Below are positions 8,504 to 13,741 of a stretch of 13,741 bases of DNA, piece by piece (the first letter of the stretch is position 1; every line of letters starts with the position of its first letter). Source of the stretch: Prasinococcaceae sp. CCMP 1430 (lineage: Eukaryota; Prasinodermophyta; Palmophyllophyceae; Prasinococcales; Prasinococcaceae); NCBI GenBank assembly GCA_013416795.1, contig RQSC01000010.1, forward strand, positions 441,754 through 455,494, given 5' to 3'. The notes below the pieces were generated by a model that saw nothing but the letters and a program-made list of their open reading frames with translations, ran no database searches and had not been told where the DNA came from. The position numbers and the translations under genes were made by a program.

Positions 8504-9562
8504 TATCCATAATCTATGGGAATAGTATAGCTAATCTGTCCCCATTCCAGTTCAAAGACCTTGTCACTAAGCAGATCTCTTGGTCTATCTATGAGCGGTT
8601 GACCAAATACAGGTGGATTTGCAAGCCGTCTGATTGGCTGACCATTAGACAAGGGGAAATTTTCAAATTCACTCTTGCCATTCCGAAGGCAAAGACTTTC
8701 TCCCACAAAAAAAAGTAAAGTGACACTCGACAAGACCTGGCCTAATAGTAATATAGGATCCAGACGCCAGCCTTGAAACATCAAAATTCCACCAGATAAC
8801 AGACCCATGGAAGAAAAGAATAAATCATAATATTAAGATAGTTAGGCTCTAGCCCCCCCCTTAGGAACTAAACAGACTACTTACATAGTGCTTAGCTCAA
8901 ACAGTCTAGTACTTAGAGCTTTTGAAACCCCAGGCCTTTTCTGCTAGTCTGCGACTCACTAGATTGACTGTTATTGGCCCTTATTAGCTTTTTTGGCTTA
9001 TTAAACGAAACAGAAGATTTGATTAATAATATCTCTGTCATCGCCATAGCCTTTTGGGCTTTCTACTGCCTGAAAAAATGTAAAATTGAATATCTTATTA
9101 GATCAAATATCCAAGCAGACCTTTTGTGCTTAGCATGCAAGTATAGACAAAGCGGTAGGTGGGGCCAATGCTCCAATGGTTGGATAGAAGCTAGCAAAAT
9201 TTCCTTCTACAGACGGAAGCTCTTTTCCATAAGCAAAACAGTGTTTACTTGTTGGCCTGGTCTGGTGAAGCGTTTTGGACCCTTGATTTCACTCACCATC
9301 GCTCCTAGCTTGATTTGGCCTTTTTGCTCTAGGTCTTATCCTTATAGCTTTTTGCCAGCGCTCGCACTAACTAGTAAAAACACACTTTTTTCCAAAATTG
9401 ACAGAAAAACAGGTTTAAAAAACGACCTAACCTTGCATGTGCATTCTAAGGCGCACCTCTAGACATCTCGGGCCTTTTAGTCCTAAGAAAAAACAACAAA
9501 AGGCCAACCATAGACAAGGCTAGCCCAAGGACCGTACTAGGCCCAAACTCCATATGAATCAT
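8500..9562 (-). CDS. ycf66: Ycf66 membrane protein, split by one group II intron: join of 9562-9457 and 8831-8500
   Basis: A conserved cyanobacterial and green-plastid protein of uncertain function with the Ycf66 N-terminal domain. Exon 1 (106 nt) encodes MIHMEFGPSTVLGLALSMVG and continues to PEMSR; exon 2 (332 nt) gives a total of 145 residues. The codon split by the intron reads Asp (G then AT), giving SRDYDLFFSSMG across the junction, which matches the family pattern SRDxDIFFSxxG. The core signature GGILMFQGWRLDPILLLGQ is present. Three hydrophobic segments are visible: about residues 10-26, 38-53 and 59-79. The start could be the ATG at 9562 or the one at 9553; I prefer 9562 because family members begin MVN-EFG at that register. 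The C-terminus after residue about 85 is polar and poorly conserved. The gene lies on the psbM strand and ends facing petN. Confidence 0.9.
8832..9456 (-). other. Group II intron in ycf66 (625 nt)
   Basis: The intron starts GTGCG at 9456, matching GUGYG, and ends AAT at 8832. It splits an Asp codon after its first base. Domain V at 8865-8898 is exactly 34 nt, begins GAGC, has a GTAA loop and ends GTTC with good lower-stem pairing. Domain VI contains an 8-base G run on the transcript (8853-8860) and a candidate branch-point A at 8839, 7 nt before the 3' end. There is no maturase. The antisense strand holds a long open frame (8974-9462) that I do not regard as a gene. Confidence 0.88.
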
Positions 9563-9583
9563 AGAATTATAGAATTATAGAAT
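9561..9583 (+). repeat. Tandem octamer in the ycf66 leader
   Basis: ATAGAATT is repeated twice and followed by a seventh-base-truncated third copy (9561-9568, 9569-9576, 9577-9583). It overlaps the first bases of ycf66 and its immediate leader. On the minus strand each unit creates a TATAAT-like string (TTCTATAATT), so the repeats could act as -10 elements. I see no matching -35 box. Confidence 0.7.
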
Positions 9584-9848
9584 CCTCAAATAAAATAGAA
9601 TAAAATGAACTGACTATCTATCTAGCAATCTACAGACCACTTTCTGCTCTAAAGACCCAAAACGTGGGCTTGTGTATTTGGTCTATCAGTGGGTTCAAGA
9701 TGCGCTAGCCATCTAAAAACACATATTTAGCTTTAGTTCTAGACGGTTTCAAAACTAGACTCTTTTTAGGAGCCCCGAAGGGCCCGCAGTTCCGCAAGGG
9801 CAAGTGAGTTTTATGGCTGTGCTTTGTTGACCTTAATACTTTACCTTT
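9584..9848 (-). other. psbM-ycf66 spacer
   Basis: No ORF or tRNA is recognisable. Its main landmark is the compact hairpin at 9770-9785 downstream of psbM. The rest is AT-rich with several TCTAG/CTAGA strings. Confidence 0.5.
9770..9785 (-). terminator. UUCG-tetraloop hairpin downstream of psbM
   Basis: On the minus strand GGGCCC (9785-9780) and GGGCTC (9775-9770) form a 6-bp stem with one G-U pair around the tetraloop TTCG. It lies about 64 nt past the psbM stop, so it could mark or protect the psbM mRNA 3' end. No U-tract follows, so a processing or stability role is more likely than termination. Confidence 0.45.
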
Positions 9849-9956
9849 CTAATTACCGACCTGACTTTCAGTCTTAACATAAAGAATAATCAAAAAGGCC
9901 GTGGGAATTAATATAAACAAAGCGGTGGCAATAAATGCAAGAATGTTGACTTCCAT
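9849..9956 (-). CDS. psbM: Photosystem II reaction centre protein M
   Basis: A 35-residue single-pass thylakoid peptide, [20 protein letters not shown] followed by [15 protein letters not shown]. PsbM sits at the photosystem II dimer interface. The N-terminal 20 residues are essentially invariant in the family. The length is close to the usual 33-35, with a slightly extended polar tail. ATG at 9956-9954 is chosen because it begins the conserved MEVN; the open frame extends upstream to 10061 but shows no similarity there. It lies downstream of petN on the opposite strand, as in land plants, with ycf66 in between. Confidence 0.97.
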   Translation of the reverse strand: MEVNILAFIATALFILIPTAFLIILYVKTESQVGN

Positions 9957-10242
9957 ATTCAGGACGCCCTTGGAACTACAATAACTCATAAATCTCGCTT
10001 CTGCAATTAGTCGATATTCTGACACCTTCCAAATGAATCTTGAGCAAAGCAAAGACAGCACCTCTCACACCTCAAGGGTTAAAAAAATGCTCAAAAACAA
10101 ATACCACATAATGATAATGTCTAGTCATGAAGACCGCACTGGGTGATATTTTTTTCAGAATAGATATGGGCAAACCAGTCTCACACTAGACCTGGTCTAA
10201 GCTACAAGTATATTGGCTAAGTCCAGGATGTCAGAGCGTTTT
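9957..10242 (-). other. trnL-psbM spacer, no gene seen
   Basis: This holds the psbM upstream region. I found no convincing -35/-10 pair or ribosome-binding site (the closest is AAGGGCG about 10 nt before the ATG). No tRNA or small plastid gene is recognisable. Confidence 0.5.
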
Positions 10243-10323
10243 TGCCTTGGAGAGGACTCGAACCTCCACGCTTTGCAGCACAAGATTTTGAGTCTCGCGT
10301 GTCTACCATTTCACCACCAAGGC
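10243..10323 (-). tRNA. trnL-CAA: tRNA-Leu(CAA)
   Basis: An 81-nt class II tRNA. Acceptor GCCTTGG (10323 downward) pairs with CCAAGGC, and the discriminator is A at 10243. Anticodon stem CGAGA/TCTTG encloses the loop CTCAAAA with anticodon CAA, which reads UUG. A long variable arm precedes the T-arm GGAGGTTCGAGTCCTCT. It has no intron and no encoded CCA. A TATAAT box lies 19 nt upstream (10347-10342). Confidence 0.96.
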
Positions 10324-10700
10324 TATAAGCAAAAGTACTTTATTATACACCCAAACCGATCTGACTATGCAGGAAAGCTTCCTTCCCTTCTATGTCTTCC
10401 TGCATTGAGCACCAAATAGTCTTGCTCTGATTTTTTCATTAAATGGCCTAAGATCGAATAGCATAGATCTTGTATAACTATATAATCACGACTTGCTTAG
10501 GTTTAAGTAGCTTGCCCCTCAATATAGAAGAGTACAAGAGAACGAATACTTGTATCGTTTATCATTCTAATAATCGGTATCCAGGGATTGGTGGATGTCG
10601 ATATCTTGTTTGAAAAAGTGGTCTTTTGTAAAATAGGTTGTCTTTGTTTGGCTGATTTTTTTTTTCCCAGTAGTTTTATATCTTATCTGATTTTCTGTGT
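10324..10700. other. trnL-odpB divergent spacer
   Basis: No gene is recognised in these 377 bases. They contain the candidate -10 box of trnL, a 9-bp hairpin (10367-10375 with 10397-10405, ATGCAGGAA and its complement, 21-nt loop) and the leader of odpB. A TATAAT at about 10483 could serve odpB, but no -35 partner is clear. The odpB start has no Shine-Dalgarno-like sequence; a poly-T run precedes it instead. The 12-mer at 10642-10653 recurs in the 12213-12281 palindrome. Confidence 0.5.
10342..10347 (-). promoter_or_regulatory. Possible -10 box for trnL-CAA
   Basis: A perfect TATAAT on the minus strand 19 nt before the tRNA 5' end. No -35 hexamer is recognisable at 16-18 nt. The distance suits a short tRNA leader, but a lone -10 box in AT-rich DNA is weak evidence. 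Confidence 0.35.
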
Positions 10701-11690
10701 ATGTCAGAAATTTTATTGTTTGAGGCTCTTCGTGAGGGTTTACAAGAGGAGATGGATCGTGATCCTCGGGTCATGGTCATGGGAGAAGATGTTGGTCATT
10801 ATGGAGGTTCTTATAAAGTGACCAAAGGGTTTGCTGAGCGCTATGGTGATCTTCGCCTTCTGGATACTCCTATTGCAGAAAATAGTTTTACGGGTATGGC
10901 AGTAGGAGCTGCTATGACCGGCCTTCGACCGGTAGTCGAAGGTATGAATATGGGATTCTTGCTTTTGGCTTTTAATCAGATTGCTAATAATGCTGGCATG
11001 CTTCATTATACTTCTGGGGGCAATTTTACTATTCCCATAGTCATTAGAGGACCGGGAGGAGTAGGTAGACAACTTGGTGCAGAGCACTCTCAAAGATTAG
11101 AATCCTACTTTCAATCAGTGCCTGGTTTGCAAATGGTAGCCTGTTCTACACCCTACAATGCGAAAGGCTTAATCAAAGCAGCTATTCGTACTGAAAACCC
11201 AGTCATTCTTTTTGAGCATGTCCTTTTATACAATCTTAAACAAGCCATTCCCGAACAAGAATATTTGGTCTGTTTAGAAAAGGCTGAAGTGGTTCGTTCT
11301 GGTCGAGATGTAACCATTCTGACATATTCCCGAATGAGACACCACGTATTGCAAGCCGCTAAAAATCTGGTACACAAAGGCTATGATCCGGAAATCATAG
11401 ATATTCTTTCTTTGAAACCTTTAGATTTAGGTACCATAGGGCACTCCATACGTAAGACGCACCGGGTATTAGTGGTAGAAGAATGCATGAGAACGGGAGG
11501 AATTGGTGCCAGTTTACGGGCTGCTTTAATCGAGCATTTCTTTGATGACTTAGATGGACCAATAGCATGTTTATCATCTCAAGACGTTCCTACTCCATAT
11601 AGTGGGCCTTTAGAAGAACTTACAGTTATTCAACCATGGCAAATTGTACAAGCTGTAGAACAACTTTGTCAGTCTAAATCTTCTTGCTAA
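10701..11690 (+). CDS. odpB: Pyruvate dehydrogenase E1 component, beta subunit
   Basis: A 329-residue beta subunit of the alpha2beta2 pyruvate dehydrogenase E1 enzyme. E1 uses thiamine diphosphate to decarboxylate pyruvate and feeds acetyl-CoA to plastid fatty acid synthesis. The thiamine-binding block [20 protein letters not shown] (55-74) includes the activating Glu60. The conserved [15 protein letters not shown] stretch (117-131) includes His129, the active-site histidine position of this family. The C-terminal transketolase domain is intact ([14 protein letters not shown], then the [12 protein letters not shown] region). The frame is complete and uninterrupted, and ATG at 10701 fits the family N-terminus. 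The gene is also called pdhB. The E1 alpha gene is not in this window, so it is elsewhere in the plastid or, more likely, nuclear. Confidence 0.96.
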   Translation: MSEILLFEALREGLQEEMDRDPRVMVMGEDVGHYGGSYKVTKGFAERYGDLRLLDTPIAENSFTGMAVGAAMTGLRPVVEGMNMGFLLLAFNQIANNAGMLHYTSGGNFTIPIVIRGPGGVGRQLGAEHSQRLESYFQSVPGLQMVACSTPYNAKGLIKAAIRTENPVILFEHVLLYNLKQAIPEQEYLVCLEKAEVVRSGRDVTILTYSRMRHHVLQAAKNLVHKGYDPEIIDILSLKPLDLGTIGHSIRKTHRVLVVEECMRTGGIGASLRAALIEHFFDDLDGPIACLSSQDVPTPYSGPLEELTVIQPWQIVQAVEQLCQSKSSC

Positions 11691-12066
11691 TATAGGCTTA
11701 TTACTTGGCAGGCTGTTGACAACATAATAGATGTACATCGATATTTTTAACAAATATACGAAACTACCATGTTGAGCTTTGCTATTTTTTTGACCACTTC
11801 CATTGCCATAAAAGACTTTAAAATGGGTCCTGTAAAGGCGTGAAACTAATATTTTGTTTTTTCTTTAAGGAAGATTGAGAATATTCCAAACAGAATAATG
11901 AACTTTCAAAAATTCACTCTTGTCTGTCATTTCTTTTGGATATTATTGCAATACGCACGTTAAGTCATTATTAGTGTCTGAGCAGCCAGAAAGGCCCCTG
12001 AAGATTGAGTTTGACTCATTAGATAGACTTAACTTTCATCGAACTGTTCGGGGAGAGCGTCTTTTT

Positions 12067-12106
12067 AAAGGGTCGGTAAATTTGTGGTCACATTTACCGA
12101 CCCTTT
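12067..12106 (+). terminator. 15-bp perfect hairpin downstream of odpB
   Basis: Arms 12067-12081 (AAAGGGTCGGTAAAT) and 12092-12106 are exact complements with a 10-nt loop; T-rich sequence follows (12103-12106, then 12115-12124). It lies 376 bp after the odpB stop and could be the odpB 3' end or terminator. It also lies within any long rps4 leader. Which gene it serves is not decided by sequence. Confidence 0.6.
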
Positions 12107-12212
12107 TGTCTCATATTTTTTTTTAGTGTACGAAAAGCTATATGTTTCGTCTAAATGAATTAATCTTTAAATGAAATCAGCTTTTTGAAAAGTACGTTTT
12201 GGCTTTTTCCTG

Positions 12213-12281
12213 ATCCTAGCATAGAAAACGAGCCAAACAAAGAATAGCTAGCTTTGTTTGGCTCGTTTTCTATGCTAGGAT
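12213..12281. repeat. 30-bp perfect inverted repeat upstream of rps4
   Basis: Arms 12213-12242 and 12252-12281 are exact reverse complements over all 30 bases, separated by 9 nt. This is the strongest palindrome in the window. It ends 122 nt before the rps4 ATG. It encodes no protein. It may be a transcript-end structure, a protein-binding or recombination site, or a small inverted-repeat insertion; flanking bases show no clear target-site duplication. Confidence 0.9.
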
Positions 12282-12392
12282 AATCCCTACAGCTTAGAGC
12301 GACAAACCAAGCGATGAGTACCTTGCTTCGCTGTCGACAACCCAACGTATGCAAGGGAATTTGTGTGTGTGCTTGTTCTCTGGATTTTGTAT

Positions 12393-12398
12393 AAGGAG
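12393..12398 (+). promoter_or_regulatory. Shine-Dalgarno sequence of rps4
   Basis: AAGGAG ends 5 nt before the ATG at 12404, a near-ideal bacterial ribosome-binding site. It fixes the rps4 start. Confidence 0.8.
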
Positions 12399-12403
12399 TC
12401 ATT

Positions 12404-13081
12404 ATGTCCCGTTATCGAGGACCCCGCGTCAAAATTATCCGTAGCCTTGGGTCCCTACCAGGCCTGACCTCCAAAATCCCTAAAATAAAATCTCCCCATG
12501 GGAGTGGCAGCCCCTCTTCACTCAGTAAAAAAGGGGGTTCAGCGCGTGGCAAGGCTAGTTCTGGCGGTTCATCATCAGGTAATAGTAATAGAAAAGGTTC
12601 GGAATATGGAGTCCGTTTAGCAGAAAAACAAAGGTTACGCTTTCATTATGGGTTAACCGAACATCAGCTTTTTCGATATGTGCGTTTAGCTAGAAGAGCT
12701 AAAGGCTCTACAGGTGAAGTGCTCTTGCAACTCTTGGAAATGCGTTTGGATAATATCTTATTTCGTTTAGGCATGGCTCCGACTATACCTGCGGCCAGAC
12801 AACTGGTTAGTCATGGTCATGTTTTAGTAAGCCAGCGTGTAGTGAATATTCCTAGCTACCGTTGTAAACCTGATGACACAATTTCGATTCGAGATCGCCA
12901 AAGATCTCAGACACTTATAGAGCGCGGTGTCAGTCAAGAGCAAAATACAAAAGTGCCTAGCCATCTCAGCCTAAAGCCAATTAAGGGACAGGCAGCAGTC
13001 ACGCACCTAGTTCAACGTGATTTTGTTGGTCTTAAAGTAAATGAACTTTTGGTTGTAGAATACTATTCTAGACAGGCTTAA
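12404..13081 (+). CDS. rps4: Small ribosomal subunit protein uS4c, with N-terminal low-complexity insertion
   Basis: A 225-residue S4, a primary 16S rRNA-binding protein of the plastid 30S subunit. The usual plastid length is about 202. The N-terminus [20 protein letters not shown] and the core [20 protein letters not shown] (67-86) are conserved. The S4 RNA-binding domain follows ([20 protein letters not shown], 111-130), and the protein ends with the canonical [12 protein letters not shown]. Between them, residues about 28-66 form a stretch rich in Ser, Gly, Lys and Arg (for example [20 protein letters not shown]) that replaces a shorter basic linker and adds roughly 23 residues. The frame is intact through it and the conserved blocks resume, so it is a real insertion, not a frameshift. 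trnS-GGA lies downstream on the other strand, as in land plants. Confidence 0.97.
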   Translation: MSRYRGPRVKIIRSLGSLPGLTSKIPKIKSPHGSGSPSSLSKKGGSARGKASSGGSSSGNSNRKGSEYGVRLAEKQRLRFHYGLTEHQLFRYVRLARRAKGSTGEVLLQLLEMRLDNILFRLGMAPTIPAARQLVSHGHVLVSQRVVNIPSYRCKPDDTISIRDRQRSQTLIERGVSQEQNTKVPSHLSLKPIKGQAAVTHLVQRDFVGLKVNELLVVEYYSRQA

Positions 13082-13355
13082 ATGTCTTTTGGTATTTCAG
13101 CACTGTGAAGTCAAGATCTAGCAAAGCAAAAAATTGGGATGTTCATGACGCCAAGTGTTTTTTGTGCCCAGTCTCTACTATTTTATTTTGTATACTGAAT
13201 AATAAGCCATAAAAGAGGGACTGGTATAACTAATTCGACCTTGGCTCTGGTGTTTTGTCTTAAGTGTGGTTCATTTTTTTGAAACACATGAACACGAGTA
13301 GCTAACTCTAAAGGCAGCTGAACTAATTGAAAGACGAGGTCAAAAGGGGACGTTA
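13082..13355 (+). other. rps4-trnS spacer
   Basis: No gene is recognised. A 9-bp stem with one G-U pair (13168-13176 with 13216-13224, CCAGTCTCT / AGGGACTGG) around a 39-nt AT-rich loop lies between the convergent 3' ends and could serve as an rps4 3'-end structure. Confidence 0.5.
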
Positions 13356-13442
13356 CGGAAAGAGAGGGATTCGAACCCTCGGTAAACAAACGTCTACATA
13401 GCATTTCCAATGCTACGCCTTCGACCACTCGGCCATCTTTCC
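13356..13442 (-). tRNA. trnS-GGA: tRNA-Ser(GGA)
   Basis: An 87-nt class II tRNA. Acceptor GGAAAGA (13442 downward) pairs with TCTTTCC, and the discriminator is G at 13356. The D-arm reads TGGCCGAGTGGTCGAAGGC. The anticodon loop TTGGAAA carries GGA, reading UCC and UCU. A long variable arm is followed by the T-arm GAGGGTTCGAATCCCTC. CCA is not encoded. Its convergent placement with rps4 is the land-plant arrangement, where ycf3 lies next beyond trnS. Confidence 0.97.
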
Positions 13443-13741
13443 TTTCATTGCATTGTAAAGTATCTTAGCTTAGAGCCCATTACAGAGCAACCCTTCTACT
13501 AAAGGAACTGTTTTTTTCCTGTTTGCTTTTGTTTTCTGTGTTTGTGACTTGAACTTCATACCGAATGTAGTCTAAGCCAACCTTTTTGAATCTCACTCAT
13601 TAAATTAGACCTTAAGAATTGTCAGGCTACAAACTGAGACTTTCAAGTTATTTTTTCCCAAATGCTAAACAAAATAGACACAAAAACAAAGCACAATAGG
13701 AAGCGGCATGTGTTGTTTTGAAGTGTACTGTATAGCAGTGC
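13443..13741. other. Region upstream of trnS, no gene seen
   Basis: These 299 bases show no ORF similar to a plastid gene and no tRNA. By synteny with land plants a plus-strand ycf3 could begin beyond the right edge, but nothing here confirms it. A minus-strand TTGCTC, 17 nt, TAAGAT is a weak candidate trnS promoter (about 13460-13490). Confidence 0.4.

Larger units (their letters stand above)
11691..12403 (+). other. odpB-rps4 spacer with two strong hairpins
   Basis: A gene-free stretch of 713 bases. It holds perfect hairpins at 12067-12106 and 12213-12281 and the rps4 ribosome-binding site. Short frames here resemble no plastid protein and no tRNA arm motif occurs. A TTGACA at 11716-11721 with GATATT 18 nt later is a weak promoter candidate far upstream of rps4. 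Confidence 0.6.

Noticed and set aside
8974-9462. A 162-codon open frame on the plus strand
   Set aside because: It is antisense to the ycf66 intron, starts with a non-ATG codon (TTG), resembles no known family, and has the uneven composition of translated non-coding DNA. The intron explains the region.
9957-10061. Upstream extension of psbM by 35 residues
   Set aside because: Not conserved. PsbM begins at MEVN in essentially all species, and the family length fits only the inner start.
10588-10821. A 77-codon frame overlapping the odpB start
   Set aside because: It overlaps odpB in another frame with no similarity; the odpB frame is the conserved one.
11716-11745. TTGACA-18-GATATT as the rps4 promoter
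   Set aside because: The -10 box matches at 4 of 6 positions and it lies about 660 bp before rps4 with two hairpins in between. Too weak to list as a promoter.
1-13741. CRISPR arrays, transposases, phage genes or a defence system
   Set aside because: No spaced direct-repeat array and no such protein family was found. All recognised genes are standard plastid genes.

Overview
This window looks like chloroplast DNA of a streptophyte (charophyte) green alga. It carries the plastid RNA polymerase genes rpoB, rpoC1 and rpoC2 in cyanobacterial operon order, the photosystem/cytochrome peptides psbM and petN, the green-lineage gene ycf66, ribosomal protein gene rps4, and three organelle-type tRNA genes without an encoded CCA end. 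Three points favour a streptophyte over a chlorophyte, red alga or land plant. rpoC1 is split by a group II intron at the land-plant position (after codon 144). ycf66 is also split by a group II intron. The blocks rpoB-trnC-petN-psbM and rps4/trnS-GGA match land-plant neighbourhoods. odpB (pyruvate dehydrogenase E1 beta), which land-plant plastids lack, points to an alga. A zygnematophyte or related class fits, but I cannot settle the class from this window.

Layout. Bases 1-7603, minus strand: the rpoB > rpoC1 (intron 3224-3830) > rpoC2 operon; rpoC2 runs off the left edge after 499 intact codons. Bases 7604-7876: a divergent regulatory region, with a good sigma70-type promoter for trnC and a weaker one for rpoB. 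Bases 7877-8313, plus: trnC-GCA then petN. Bases 8500-9562, minus: ycf66 in two exons, its 3' end facing petN across a hairpin. Bases 9849-9956, minus: psbM. Bases 10243-10323, minus: trnL-CAA. Bases 10701-11690, plus: odpB. Bases 11691-12403: a long spacer with two strong perfect hairpins. Bases 12404-13081, plus: rps4 with a Ser/Gly/Lys-rich insertion near its N-terminus. Bases 13356-13442, minus: trnS-GGA, convergent with rps4. The last 300 bases hold no gene I can identify.

The rpo genes encode the plastid-encoded (bacterial-type) polymerase, which would use the -35/-10 promoters seen here. petN and psbM supply small subunits of cytochrome b6f and photosystem II. odpB supplies half of the E1 component that makes acetyl-CoA for plastid fatty acid synthesis. 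rps4 and the tRNAs serve translation.

I did not find a new biological system. The more unusual signals are the 30-bp perfect palindrome upstream of rps4, the rps4 insertion, retention of odpB, two split genes whose small exons or non-ATG exon starts are easily missed, and a mismatched domain V in the rpoC1 intron.
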